From positions 62,001 through 126,000 of the forward strand of contig NZ_VWXK01000004.1 in the NCBI RefSeq assembly GCF_011752565.1: a DNA stretch of 64,000 nucleotides. Direction: 5' to 3'. The stretch is from Pantoea sp. Ap-967. GTDB lineage: Bacteria; Pseudomonadota; Gammaproteobacteria; Pseudomonadales; Pseudomonadaceae. The notes beneath the pieces were generated by a model. That model searched no databases. It was not told where the DNA came from and was given only the letters and a program-made list of their open reading frames with translations. Of the stretch, positions 1 to 8,515 are shown in pieces; within the stretch, counting starts at the first letter, position 1, and every line of letters begins with the position of its first letter. The position numbers and the translations under genes are program-made.

Positions 1-1746
1 TTCATCCCGCTGCTGTTCATGGGCGGCGTGGTAGGCCGGCTGTTCAAGGAATTCGCCCTCACCGCCACCTCCACCATCCTGATTTCGGTGGTGGTATCGC
101 TGACCCTGGCTCCCACCCTGTGCGCGCTGTTCATGCGCCGGCCACCGGGTGAACACCAAGGCGGCTTCGGTGAGCGCCTGCTGAAACGGTACGAAAAAGG
201 CCTGGACCGTGCCCTGGCCCACCGCCGCCTGACCCTCGGCGTGTTCGGCCTGACCCTGGCCCTGGCGGTGGCCGGCTACATTGGCATCCCCAAAGGCTTC
301 TTCCCGCTGCAAGACACAGGCTTCATCCTGGGCACCACCGAGGCAGCGGCGGACGTGTCGTACCCGGCCATGGTCGAGAAGCACCTGGCGCTGGCCAAGA
401 TCATCGGTGACGACCCGGCGGTGCGCGCCTATTCCCACTCGGTGGGCGTCACCGGCAGCAACCAGACCATCGCCAACGGCCGCTTCTGGATTTCCCTCAA
501 GCCCCCTGGCGAGCGCGATGTCACCGCCAGCGAGCTGATCGACCGGCTGCGGCCGAAACTGGCCCAGGTGCCGGGCATTGTCCTGTACATGCGCGCCGGG
601 CAAGACATCAACCTCAGCTCCGGCCCGTCGCGCACCCAGTACCAGTACGTGCTCAAGAGCAACGACGGCGTGGCGCTGAACCTGTGGACCCAGCGCCTGA
701 CCGAGCGCCTGCGGGAAAACCCAGCCTTTCGTGACTTGTCCAACGACCTGCAACTGGGTGCCAGCGTCACCCGCATCGACATCGACCGCCAGGCGGCGGC
801 GCGCTTCGGCCTGACCACCACCGACGTCGACCAGGCGCTGTACGACGCCTTCGGCCAGCGCCAGATCAGCGAATTCCAGACCGAAACCAACCAGTACAAG
901 GTGATCCTGGAGCTGGACGCCCAGCAGCGCGGCAAGGCCGAGAGCCTGAACTTCTTCTACCTGCGCTCGCCGCTGACCAACGAGATGGTGCCACTGTCGG
1001 CCCTGGCGCATGTTGCGCCGCCCAGCACCGGGCCGCTGTCGATCAGCCACGACGGGCTGTTCCCGGCGGCCAACCTGTCGTTCAACCTGGCCCCCGGCGT
1101 GGCCCTGGGCGATGCGGTGCAAATCCTTGAGCGCACCCAGCGCGAGCTGGGCATGCCCGACTCGATCAGCGGCAACTTCCAGGGCGCAGCCCAGGCCTTC
1201 CAAAGCTCGCTGTCGAGCCAGCCATGGCTGATTCTGGCCGCGCTGGTGGCGGTGTACATCATCCTTGGCGTGCTCTACGAGAGCTTCGTGCACCCGCTGA
1301 CGATCATTTCCACCCTGCCCTCGGCGGGCCTGGGTGCGCTGATTCTGCTCTGGGGCATGGGCCAGGACTTCAGCATCATGGGCCTGATCGGGGTGGTGCT
1401 GCTGATCGGCATCGTCAAGAAAAACGGCATCCTGCTGATCGACTTCGCCCTGGAAGCCCAGCGCCACCAGGGCATGACGCCCGAGCAGGCGATCCGCCAG
1501 GCGTGCCTGACGCGCTTCCGGCCGATCATCATGACCACCCTCGCCGCCCTGCTGGGCGCGGTGCCGCTGATGTTCGGCTTCGGCGCCGGCGCCGAGCTGC
1601 GCCAACCGCTGGGCATTGCCGTGGTGGGCGGGCTGCTGGTGAGCCAGGCGCTGACGCTGTTCACCACCCCGGTCATATACTTGGCCCTGGAGCGCCTGTT
1701 CCACCGCCGCCAGGCTGCCCGTGCGGCGGCGCCCAGTGCCAGTTAG
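1..1746 (+). CDS. RND efflux transporter permease, MdtC/MuxC-like, C-terminal part
   Basis: This is the C-terminal part of an inner-membrane proton-driven RND (HAE-1) pump; the reading frame is open from the first base, so the start lies upstream of the window and about 581 residues are visible. The segment contains GRLFKEFALT and VSLTLAPTLCALFM before the second periplasmic porter half, then the TM10 motif GIVKKNGILLIDFAL with the conserved lysine of the proton relay, and TRFRPIIMTTLAALLGAVPL near the end. The KKNGILLIDFAL form resembles MdtB/MdtC and MuxB/MuxC multidrug pumps more than CusA/CzcA metal pumps. The proton-relay aspartates of TM4 would be upstream and cannot be checked. The stop is 9 bp before a response regulator gene, which suggests co-transcription with its regulators. 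The substrate is unknown. Confidence 0.9.
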   Translation, partial: FIPLLFMGGVVGRLFKEFALTATSTILISVVVSLTLAPTLCALFMRRPPGEHQGGFGERLLKRYEKGLDRALAHRRLTLGVFGLTLALAVAGYIGIPKGFFPLQDTGFILGTTEAAADVSYPAMVEKHLALAKIIGDDPAVRAYSHSVGVTGSNQTIANGRFWISLKPPGERDVTASELIDRLRPKLAQVPGIVLYMRAGQDINLSSGPSRTQYQYVLKSNDGVALNLWTQRLTERLRENPAFRDLSNDLQLGASVTRIDIDRQAAARFGLTTTDVDQALYDAFGQRQISEFQTETNQYKVILELDAQQRGKAESLNFFYLRSPLTNEMVPLSALAHVAPPSTGPLSISHDGLFPAANLSFNLAPGVALGDAVQILERTQRELGMPDSISGNFQGAAQAFQSSLSSQPWLILAALVAVYIILGVLYESFVHPLTIISTLPSAGLGALILLWGMGQDFSIMGLIGVVLLIGIVKKNGILLIDFALEAQRHQGMTPEQAIRQACLTRFRPIIMTTLAALLGAVPLMFGFGAGAELRQPLGIAVVGGLLVSQALTLFTTPVIYLALERLFHRRQAARAAAPSAS

Positions 1747-1755
1747 GACAAGACC

Positions 1756-2430
1756 ATGCGTGTGCTGATCATCGAAGACGAAGAAAAAACCGCCGACTAC
1801 CTGCATCGCGGCCTCACCGAGCAGGGCTTTACCGTGGACCTGGCGCGCGATGGCATCGACGGCCTGCACCTGGCGCTTGAGGGCGACTACGCGGTGATCG
1901 TGCTCGACGTGATGCTGCCGGGCCTGGACGGCTACGGCGTGCTGCGTGCGCTACGGGCGCGCAAGCAGACGCCGGTGATCATGCTCACCGCCCGCGAGCG
2001 CGTGGAGGACCGTATCCACGGCCTGCGCGAAGGCGCCGACGACTACCTGGGCAAGCCGTTCTCGTTCCTGGAACTGGTGGCCCGGCTGCAGGCCCTGACC
2101 CGGCGCAGCAGCAGCCACGAACCGCTGCAGATCCAGGTGGGCGACCTGTGGATCGACCTGATGGCACGCAAGGCCAGCCGCAGCGGCCAGCGCCTGGAGC
2201 TGACCGCCAAGGAGTTCTCGCTGCTCAGCGTGCTGGCCCGGCGCCAGGGCGAAATCCTCTCCAAGACCGCCATCGCCGAGCTGGTGTGGGACATCAACTT
2301 CGACAGCGACGCCAATGTCGTCGAAGTGGCCATCAAGCGCCTGCGTGCCAAGCTCGACGGGCCGTTCGACAACAAGTTGCTGCACACCATTCGAGGCATG
2401 GGCTATGTCCTGGAAAACCGTGCCGGTTAA
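1756..2430 (+). CDS. OmpR-family response regulator, CusR/CopR-like
   Basis: DNA-binding response regulator of 224 residues. The N-terminal receiver has the acidic pair in LIIEDEE, the phosphoacceptor D51 in VIVLDVMLPG, the T/S position in VIMLTAR and the lysine in DDYLGKPFSF. A winged-helix output domain occupies roughly residues 125-222 (LTAKEFSLLSVLARRQGEIL, RLRAKLD). It fits the heavy-metal CusR/CopR subgroup by length and motifs. The ribosome site AGGACA lies across the stop of the RND gene, and the kinase start lies inside its 3' end, so pump, regulator and kinase look like one operon. It probably controls the adjacent pump, but metal specificity is not shown. Confidence 0.92.
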   Translation: MRVLIIEDEEKTADYLHRGLTEQGFTVDLARDGIDGLHLALEGDYAVIVLDVMLPGLDGYGVLRALRARKQTPVIMLTARERVEDRIHGLREGADDYLGKPFSFLELVARLQALTRRSSSHEPLQIQVGDLWIDLMARKASRSGQRLELTAKEFSLLSVLARRQGEILSKTAIAELVWDINFDSDANVVEVAIKRLRAKLDGPFDNKLLHTIRGMGYVLENRAG

Positions 2431-3796
2431 TTCCATTGCCCTGCGCCTGTCGGCGCTGTTCATCCTGGTGGCGCTGGCGGTGTTCGTACTGATTGGCTCG
2501 GCGTTGTACCGCCAGGTCGACCGCAGCCTCGACCTGCTGCCCGAGGCCGAGCTGGATGCGCGCTTCAGCGTGCTCGAATCCACCCTCAACCGCTTCGGCA
2601 CCCCCGAGCATTGGGCCAAGATCAACAACAAGCTCAACCTGCTCAGCGAGGAAGACAAGCGCATTCGCTTCTGGGTGGTCAGCAGCAACCCGGCCTACGA
2701 ATACGGCCACCCCAGCGAACTGGTGCGCGCCTTTGGCGAAGGCCCGCAAGGCATGCGCGACCTGCGCCTGCCCGACCGGCCCTACCCGTACAAGGTGCTG
2801 GTCAGCGAGCTGCCGGCTCTGGGCGAGCGCCCGCCGCTGCGCTTTCTGATCGGCATCGACACCGAAACGTTCTGGCAGGCCCAGCACAGCCTGCTGGTGG
2901 CCATCGTCGGCCTTGCCGTGCTCGGCGTGCTGCTGGCCTCGGTGCTGGGTTACTGGGTGGCGCGCATTGGCCTGCGCCCATTGCTGGCGCTGTCGGTGGA
3001 AGCCCAGGCGCTGGCCCCGCCGCGCCTGGACGGGCGCCTGCAAACGGTGAACCTGGCGCCGGAACTGGCGCAGTTCGCCGGAGCCTTCAATGCCGCGCTG
3101 GACCGCGTGAGCCAAGCCTATTCGCGGCTGGAGGCATTCAACGCCGACGTGGCCCACGAACTGCGCTCGCCGCTGACCAACCTGATCGGCCAGACCCAGG
3201 TGGCCCTCACCCGGGGGCGCAGTGCCGAGCATTACTTCGAGGTGCTGCAGTCGAACCTTGAGGAGCTGGAGCGCCTGCGCAGCATCATCAACGACATGCT
3301 GTTCCTGGCCAACGCCGACCAAGGCAGCAAGGCCACGGCGCTGACCCAGGCGTCACTGGCCGAGGAAGTGGCCACCACCCTGGACTACCTGGACTACATC
3401 CTCGAAGACGCCCAGGTCAGGGTCAGCGTCAGCGGCGATGCCCAGGCGCCGATCGAAAAGGCCCAGCTGCGCCGGGCGCTGATCAACCTGCTGAACAATG
3501 CCGTGCAGCACACCGCGCCCAACCAGGTGATTCGCGTGCAGATCGAGGCGGCGCCGGAGCAGGTCAGCATTGCCGTCAGCAACCCGGGGCCGGCCATCGA
3601 TGAGGCGCACCTGCCGCTGCTGTTCGAGCGCTTCTACCGCGTGGATGCGGCGCGCAGCAACAGCGGCGGCGGCAACCATGGGCTGGGGCTGGCGATCGTC
3701 AAGGCGATTGCCGTGATGCATGGCGGCGAAGTGTTCGTGCGCAGCGGCGCCGGGGCCAATACCTTTGGTATCCGCCTGCCGGCAAGCGCCCTGTAG
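2405..3796 (+). CDS. Sensor histidine kinase, CusS-like
   Basis: Membrane histidine kinase of 463 residues, partner of the response regulator it overlaps by 26 bp. The ATG at 2405 is the first in-frame start giving a clean N-terminal membrane helix (LRLSALFILVALAVFVLIGS). A periplasmic sensor of about 130 residues follows, then a second helix (SLLVAIVGLAVLGVLLASVLG), HAMP, HisKA with phosphoacceptor H251 in FNADVAHELRSPLTN, and a HATPase domain with NLLNNAVQH, FERFYRVD and GNHGLGLAIVKAIA. The layout matches the heavy-metal sensor kinase family (CusS/IrlS). No obvious His/Met-rich metal site stands out in the periplasmic loop. The stop codon TAG is part of the REP element that follows directly. 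Confidence 0.9.
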   Translation: MSWKTVPVNSIALRLSALFILVALAVFVLIGSALYRQVDRSLDLLPEAELDARFSVLESTLNRFGTPEHWAKINNKLNLLSEEDKRIRFWVVSSNPAYEYGHPSELVRAFGEGPQGMRDLRLPDRPYPYKVLVSELPALGERPPLRFLIGIDTETFWQAQHSLLVAIVGLAVLGVLLASVLGYWVARIGLRPLLALSVEAQALAPPRLDGRLQTVNLAPELAQFAGAFNAALDRVSQAYSRLEAFNADVAHELRSPLTNLIGQTQVALTRGRSAEHYFEVLQSNLEELERLRSIINDMLFLANADQGSKATALTQASLAEEVATTLDYLDYILEDAQVRVSVSGDAQAPIEKAQLRRALINLLNNAVQHTAPNQVIRVQIEAAPEQVSIAVSNPGPAIDEAHLPLLFERFYRVDAARSNSGGGNHGLGLAIVKAIAVMHGGEVFVRSGAGANTFGIRLPASAL

Positions 3797-3902
3797 GAGC
3801 GACCGGAGGTCGCGATCGGGACGCGCAGCGGCCCGCTTCCGTGCTGTGGCGAACATTGCTGGGGCTGCACGGCAGCCCATCGCGACCTACGGTCGCTCCT
3901 AC
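3793..3902. repeat. REP pair, GTAGGAGCGACC variant
   Basis: Two inverted arms, GTAGGAGCGACCGGAGGTCG at 3793 and its near complement ending TCGCTCCTAC at 3902, enclose about 65 bases. This is a Pseudomonas REP doublet of a less common arm sequence than others in the window. It starts inside the last sense codon of the sensor kinase gene and supplies its stop codon. Confidence 0.8.
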
Positions 3903-4037
3903 CCGGGTGTGACCTGAGCCATCCTTACCTTTTGCGCAACAGTGCTTATCGCCAAAGAGGCTGTTTCCGCAGCACTTAACGGACTAACTTTAGCCCTGTC
4001 CTCATTCACACTTGCCCGCGCAAGAAGGTAGTTTCAA

Positions 4038-4259
4038 ATGTCCAACAGTATGGGTATTGCCAGCGTTTTCGTCCTGTCGTCCCTGTTGTTGTCGCCCCTG
4101 GCCATGGCCGAAGAATCCCCGGCGTTCGTTGCCCGTAACGCAGAACTTGCCGCCGTTCATCAGGAATCGCGCGACGCTATCGCACACAAGGCCGACGCTG
4201 GCAAAGATGCAGAGCAGACTGCTTCGAAAGTCGCCAGCGACGCCAATGCCGACAGCTGA
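4038..4259 (+). CDS. Small exported protein of unknown function
   Basis: A 73-residue protein with a signal peptide of about 24 residues (hydrophobic stretch IASVFVLSSLLLSPLAMA, probable cleavage at AMA-EE). The mature part is about 49 residues, charged and alanine-rich, predicted helical, with no cysteines or recognised domain. The ribosome site GAAGG sits upstream of the ATG and a strong intrinsic terminator follows at 4336, so it looks like a single-gene transcript. I do not recognise a family; it is probably periplasmic. Confidence 0.7.
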   Translation: MSNSMGIASVFVLSSLLLSPLAMAEESPAFVARNAELAAVHQESRDAIAHKADAGKDAEQTASKVASDANADS

Positions 4260-4335
4260 TCGCACGCCGCTCCCGCTCCGTTTTTCCCTTGGCTACGCCA
4301 TGGGCACCGTCGGTGCCGTTATGTTAGCCTTTTAA

Positions 4336-4362
4336 AGCCGCTGCCGATCAGCGGCTTTTTTT
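4336..4362 (+). terminator. Intrinsic terminator after the small exported protein
   Basis: AGCCGCT and AGCGGCT form a perfect 7-bp stem with a 7-base loop, followed by a run of seven T. Confidence 0.9.
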
Positions 4363-4463
4363 ATGTGCCTTAACTCTCAGCCCGGCTGTACGTTCACCCA
4401 TAAGAAAGCTGCACATTCAAAAATAAAAACTGCCCCACCGTCAGACCAAAGGAGCTAGTACCG

Positions 4464-5798
4464 GTGCCTTCCGCGTTCCGTTTTACCCCGCTGTTCATTG
4501 CGTTGACTGCAACGATCCCGTTCGCCGCCCAGGCAGATGAAGACAAGGCTGATGGCTTCATCGAAGGTTCGTCCCTCAACCTGCATTTTCGTAATGCCTA
4601 CTTCAACCGCGACAGCCACAACCCCGGCGCCCGCGATACCCGCGAGTGGGGCCAGGGCGCAGTCGCACGCTTCGAGTCGGGTTACACCGCGGGCACCGTC
4701 GGCTTCGGCATCGACGCCCACGGCATCCTGGGCCTGAAACTCGACGGCGGTGGCGGCCATGCCGGCACCAGCATCCTGCCTGAGCACATCAAGGACGACG
4801 GCGAACTGGGCGCAGCCCCGCATTCGTTCTCTACCGCAGGCGCGGCGGTGAAGCTCAAGGCCTTCGACACCGAACTCAAGGCCGGTGACCTGTTCCTCAC
4901 CAACCCGGTCATCGCCGGGGGTGAAACCCGCATGCTGCCGCAGACCTTCCGCGGCGTAAGCCTGACCAACCACAGCATCGACGGGCTGCTGCTCGAAGGT
5001 GGCCAGGTCAGTTTCACCCACCCCTACAACCAGAGTGGCCACCGCCGTATCGACACCTACTACGGCAGCCTGGACGAGCACGAAAAGAGCAAGCACCTGA
5101 GCTGGGCGGGCGCCTCGTGGAGCGGCACCGAGAACGTCACCACCAACCTGTATGCCGCCGAGCTCAAGGACATCTGGAACCAGTACTACGCTGACTTCGA
5201 CTACACCTACGTGGTCAACGACCTGGTCAGCCTGAACCCGGGCGTGCACTTCTACCACACCCAGGACACCGGCCGGGCGCTGCTGGGCAAGATCGACAAC
5301 AACACCTACAGCCTGCACTTCACGGTCAATGCCGGTTACCACAGCATCACCGCCGCCTACCAGCGGGTCAACGGCAACACGCCGTTCGACTACATCAACC
5401 TGGGCGACAGCATTTACCTGGACAACTCGCGCATGTACTCGGACTTCAACGCGCCGAACGAGCGGTCGTGGAAGCTGCAATACGAGTACAACTTCGCCGG
5501 CCTCGGCATTCCGGGCCTGAGCAGCAGCCTGTCGTACTCGCGCGGTGAGGCAGACCTGACCAAGGCCAGCCAGGACAACCCCCACTACAGCTACTACAGC
5601 GCCGATGGCAAGAACGCCATGCACTGGGAGCGCGACCTGGACGTGAAATACGTGTTCCAGGAAGGCGACCTGAAAGACCTGGCCGTGCAAGTGCGCTATG
5701 CCACCCACCGCGGCAGCCAAGGCTACGCCGCCATCGACGGCTCCAGCGACAACGACGAAGTGCGGGTGATCGTCGATTACCCACTGAACATCTTCTGA
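4464..5798 (+). CDS. OprD-family outer-membrane porin
   Basis: Outer-membrane beta-barrel porin of the OprD/OccD-OccK family, 444 residues, close to the usual family length. A GTG start at 4464 is chosen because GGAG sits about 10 bases upstream and the product then begins with a signal peptide ([16 protein letters not shown]). The mature N-terminus [20 protein letters not shown] is typical of the family, as are the repeated amphipathic strands and the C-terminal end [12 protein letters not shown]. Members take up small carboxylates, amino acids or aromatic acids; the substrate cannot be read from sequence. It stands alone, with a terminator upstream and a REP doublet downstream. Confidence 0.92.
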   Translation: MPSAFRFTPLFIALTATIPFAAQADEDKADGFIEGSSLNLHFRNAYFNRDSHNPGARDTREWGQGAVARFESGYTAGTVGFGIDAHGILGLKLDGGGGHAGTSILPEHIKDDGELGAAPHSFSTAGAAVKLKAFDTELKAGDLFLTNPVIAGGETRMLPQTFRGVSLTNHSIDGLLLEGGQVSFTHPYNQSGHRRIDTYYGSLDEHEKSKHLSWAGASWSGTENVTTNLYAAELKDIWNQYYADFDYTYVVNDLVSLNPGVHFYHTQDTGRALLGKIDNNTYSLHFTVNAGYHSITAAYQRVNGNTPFDYINLGDSIYLDNSRMYSDFNAPNERSWKLQYEYNFAGLGIPGLSSSLSYSRGEADLTKASQDNPHYSYYSADGKNAMHWERDLDVKYVFQEGDLKDLAVQVRYATHRGSQGYAAIDGSSDNDEVRVIVDYPLNIF

Positions 5799-5817
5799 TC
5801 CCTGCTGTAGAGCCTTT

Positions 5818-5903
5818 GTAGGAGCGGGCTTGCCCCGCGAACACCGGCACAGCCGGTGCCAAGCCTCGGGTTGCCTGCTTCGCGGGGCAAGCCCGCTCCT
5901 ACA
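5818..5903. repeat. REP pair, GCGGGGCAAGC type
   Basis: Two opposed copies of TGTAGGAGCGGGCTTGCCCC surround a spacer containing the smaller inverted repeat CACCGGC/GCCGGTG. It lies between the porin gene and the diguanylate cyclase promoter. Confidence 0.9.
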
Positions 5904-5931
5904 ATTCGATGGGTAGGCTCCATACGATTCC

Positions 5932-5952
5932 GTCGGACAAATCTTGTCCGAC
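5932..5952. promoter_or_regulatory. Perfect palindrome, candidate operator
   Basis: GTCGGACAA, three bases ATC, then TTGTCCGAC: a perfect inverted repeat with 9-bp arms. Its right arm contains the TTGTCC that serves as the -35 of the predicted promoter for the diguanylate cyclase gene, a position suited to repression. I do not recognise the motif as a known Pseudomonas operator. Confidence 0.6.
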
Positions 5953-5972
5953 AATCCGCGCTTCCCTAAAAT
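5944..5972 (+). promoter_or_regulatory. Predicted sigma-70 promoter of the diguanylate cyclase gene
   Basis: TTGTCC (5944) and TAAAAT (5967) are separated by 17 bases, a near-consensus arrangement. Transcription would begin near 5979, which argues against the upstream ATG at 5971 and for the ATG at 6013 as the translation start. Confidence 0.6.
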
Positions 5973-6012
5973 GTCGCCCGCCGAAAATGGCCCTGCCTCA
6001 GCAGTAGCGCGC

Positions 6013-7509
6013 ATGCCCACTTCAACCTCGCGTTTCGCACTCTACAGGTCGCACCCCGAGCTGTTCCTCAACCTGGGCAGTTGCCTTGCCGTGCTCGCCA
6101 TCGTGGCCATCGTCAGCTATTTGCTGGGCCGCGAGCGCGATAATGTCGAACAGTCGGCCATACGCTCGTCCGGCAATATCGTGCAGCTGATCGAAAGCGA
6201 CATCCTGCGCAACGTCGAGCTCTACGACCAATCCCTGCGCGGGCTGATCTGGGCGGTGCAGCACCCGGAGCTGCTGCAGGTCAGGCCACGCCTGCGCCAA
6301 CAGATCCTGTTCAACCAGACCTTCGCCGCCCCGGTGCGCGGTGACATCCTCTGGCTCGACGCCAACGGCGATGTGGTGGGCGATTCGATCAGCGTGAAAC
6401 CGCGCCAGGCCAATTTTGCCGACACCGAGGCATTTCGCGCCCACCGCCACAACCCGGGGCTGGGCCTGTTCATCAGCCCGCCATTCAAGGCGCGCCTGGG
6501 CAACCTGGACTGGTGCATCAGCTTCAGCCGGCGCATACCGGGGGCAGACGGCAGCTTTGCAGGCCTTGCCGCCGGTGCCCTGCGCCTGTCCTATTTCAAC
6601 GAGCTGTTCCAGCGCCTGGACATCGGCGAGGAAAGCAGCATCAACCTGCTCAACACCGACGGCCAACTGCTGGCCCGGCAACCCACCCGCAGCCAAGACC
6701 CGCTGATCGGCACCAATTTCGCCGACCGCCCCAACTTCAAGCGCATCCTGGGCGAACACAGCGGCAGCTTCACCGCCCGCTCCAGCATCTATGGCACCCA
6801 ACGCATGTACACCTTCGCCCGGGTGGCCGACCTGCCGCTGATTGTGCTGGTGGTGCATTCGGCCGATGAGGTGTTCCAGTCGTGGCGGCGCACGGCCATT
6901 GTGGTCAGCGTCGCCACCGGAACGCTGTGCATCGGTATCCTCTGGCTGACGTTGCTGCTGGGCCGCGAGCTGCGCCGCCGCCATGAAGCCGAGCAAGGCC
7001 TGGAAGCACTGGCCGCCACCGACAGCCTGACCGGGCTGGCCAACCGCCGCCGCCTCGACCAGGTGCTGCGCCAGGAATGGTCACGCGCCCAGCGCAATCG
7101 CAAGCCGCTGGCGGTACTGATGGTGGATGTGGATCACTTCAAGGCGTTCAACCAGCGCCACGGCCATGCCGGTGGCGACCATGCCCTGCGCGAGGTGGCC
7201 AAGGCCATGGAGCAGTGCATACGCCGGCCTGCGGACCTGGCGGCACGCTATGGCGGCGAGGAGTTTCAGGTGGTGCTGCCAGAAACCGAACAGCACGGTG
7301 CAGCCATGTTGGCCGAGCGCATTCGCGCGAGGGTGGAAGCCTTGGCGCCGTTTGCCGACGATGCCCACTCGGTGACGGTGAGCATCGGCATCGGCGTTTA
7401 CACCCCCGGCACCCAGCAGGACCTTTCACGGCTACTGGGCGCCGCGGATGAAGCGCTCTACCGGGCCAAGGCCAATGGCCGCAACCAGGTAGAGGGGCCG
7501 CTGGCCTAG
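6013..7509 (+). CDS. Membrane-bound GGDEF diguanylate cyclase
   Basis: Diguanylate cyclase making cyclic di-GMP from two GTP. With the ATG at 6013 it has 498 residues; an ATG at 5971 would overlap the predicted -10. A first membrane helix (FLNLGSCLAVLAIVAIVSYLLG) precedes a periplasmic dCache/PAS-like sensor of roughly 250 residues with the FADRPNFKRILG type motif. A second helix (IVVSVATGTLCIGILWLTLLLG) follows, then the GGDEF domain: DSLTGLANRRRLD, VDVDHFKAFNQRHGHAGGDH and the intact active site ARYGGEEFQVVLPE. An RPAD I-site sits five residues before GGEEF, so product inhibition is expected. No EAL domain is present. The stop codon shares the bases CTAG with the stop of the convergent gene. 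Confidence 0.9.
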   Translation: MPTSTSRFALYRSHPELFLNLGSCLAVLAIVAIVSYLLGRERDNVEQSAIRSSGNIVQLIESDILRNVELYDQSLRGLIWAVQHPELLQVRPRLRQQILFNQTFAAPVRGDILWLDANGDVVGDSISVKPRQANFADTEAFRAHRHNPGLGLFISPPFKARLGNLDWCISFSRRIPGADGSFAGLAAGALRLSYFNELFQRLDIGEESSINLLNTDGQLLARQPTRSQDPLIGTNFADRPNFKRILGEHSGSFTARSSIYGTQRMYTFARVADLPLIVLVVHSADEVFQSWRRTAIVVSVATGTLCIGILWLTLLLGRELRRRHEAEQGLEALAATDSLTGLANRRRLDQVLRQEWSRAQRNRKPLAVLMVDVDHFKAFNQRHGHAGGDHALREVAKAMEQCIRRPADLAARYGGEEFQVVLPETEQHGAAMLAERIRARVEALAPFADDAHSVTVSIGIGVYTPGTQQDLSRLLGAADEALYRAKANGRNQVEGPLA

Positions 7510-7982
7510 GACTGGGCGCGGGCCGCGTTACGCAGCGCCTTGACCTGGTCGTGGTTGCGCTGCACGCCTTGCAGCTGTTTTTCCACCAGTGCATAGCTGC
7601 TGTCGCTGGCCATGCGGCCCAGCTTCACCAGCTTCTCGCGGGCTTCCTTGTAGGCTTTCAGGGCATGGTCTTCACCACGCTCCACTTCGTTGAGCACCGC
7701 TTCTTCGTCCTTGCCGGTAACCATCGACTTCAGGTTCACCCAGCCTCGGTGCAGGTCACCGCTGATGCTGGTGGTGGTTTCCGGGTCGCCGCCCAGGCGA
7801 CGCACTTCGCTTTGCAGCTCAGCGGCTGCGTTGGCGCATTCGCCGGCGCGCTGGACGAAGAACGCCTTGAGGCTGGGGTTCTTCACGTCATCGGCCGACG
7901 CCTTGAAGCCCTTTTCGCCGTCCTTGCTGTACTCGATCAGGTCGTTGAGTACGTCGATTACGTCTTTGTTGGGGTTGCTCAT
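7506..7982 (-). CDS. PA2169-family four-helix-bundle protein (DUF2383)
   Basis: A soluble, helical, charged protein of 158 residues of the DUF2383/PA2169 family, predicted to fold as a ferritin-like four-helix bundle. The ATG at 7982 is chosen because TAGGAG lies 8 bases upstream. The sequence opens with NKDVIDVLNDLIEYSKDGEKG, the family's usual start, and continues with a cysteine (AGECANAAAEL) and ERGEDHALKAYKEA. Homologs are often stress or stationary-phase induced; the biochemical role is unknown. It converges on the diguanylate cyclase gene with a 4-bp shared end. Confidence 0.85.
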   Translation of the reverse strand: MSNPNKDVIDVLNDLIEYSKDGEKGFKASADDVKNPSLKAFFVQRAGECANAAAELQSEVRRLGGDPETTTSISGDLHRGWVNLKSMVTGKDEEAVLNEVERGEDHALKAYKEAREKLVKLGRMASDSSYALVEKQLQGVQRNHDQVKALRNAARAQS

Positions 7983-8183
7983 GGCACAGACTCCTAGGCA
8001 GGTGATAGTCATCTGTAATGGAGCAGCCTTCGTGCCAGGCTTGTATTTTTCAATAATTCTTTAAAAAACAATGACTTATAAAAAGCCTAACGAACACCGG
8101 AAGCGGTGTTATGCATGATTACCGCTTGGGTGCCCGTGCAGATTGCAGTATGGTCGGCGCTCATTCACTGCCAGGGCTGCGCG

Positions 8184-8405
8184 ATGAAACCGGAAATGCT
8201 CGAACTGCTGGTGACCCGCACCATGCCATTTGGCAAATACCAGGGGCGGATCATTGCCGACCTGCCGGGGGACTACCTGGCCTGGTTTGCGCGCAAGGGG
8301 TTTCCAGCGGGGGAGCTTGGGGGGTTGTTGGCGTTGATGCATGAGGTTGACCATAACGGGCTGGCCGACCTGCTGGTGCCGTTGCGGCAGAAGCATCGGC
8401 GCTAG
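8184..8405 (+). CDS. DUF3820 family protein
   Basis: A 73-residue protein with the DUF3820 signature: MPFGKYQGRIIADLPGDYLA, WFARKGFPAGELG and MHEVDHNGLADLL. I start it at the ATG 8184 (MKPEMLELLV), which matches the compact family length; an ATG at 8106 in the same frame would add 26 residues with no family similarity. The family is cytoplasmic and of unknown function, sometimes described as a putative quorum-sensing-regulated or exonuclease-associated fold. A REP doublet follows the stop. Confidence 0.8.
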   Translation: MKPEMLELLVTRTMPFGKYQGRIIADLPGDYLAWFARKGFPAGELGGLLALMHEVDHNGLADLLVPLRQKHRR

Positions 8406-8410
8406 CCTGG

Positions 8411-8498
8411 GCCGGCCCTTTCGCGGGGCAAGCCCGCTCCTACAAGGACCGCCGGTGTTAATCCTGTAGGAGCGGGCTTGCCCCGCGAAAGGGCCGGC
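8411..8498. repeat. REP pair, GCGGGGCAAGC type
   Basis: Opposed copies with long arms GCCGGCCCTTTCGCGGGGCA and its complement, separated by about 20 bases, between convergent genes. It may end transcription of both. Confidence 0.9.
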
Positions 8499-8515
8499 AA
8501 GGCCACCACAAACCG

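Noticed and set aside
1..1746. CusA/CzcA-type metal efflux pump, suggested by the adjacent CusRS-like pair
   Set aside because: The TM10 motif KKNGILLIDFAL is of the multidrug MdtC/MuxC kind.
5944..5946. TTG as the start of the same gene
   Set aside because: The bases are part of the palindrome and -35, and have no ribosome site.
5971..5973. ATG as the start of the diguanylate cyclase gene
   Set aside because: It overlaps a likely -10 (TAAAAT); the ATG at 6013 fits the predicted promoter better.
8411..8498. CRISPR-like repeats
   Set aside because: REP doublets are inverted pairs scattered through the window, not direct repeats with regular spacers.
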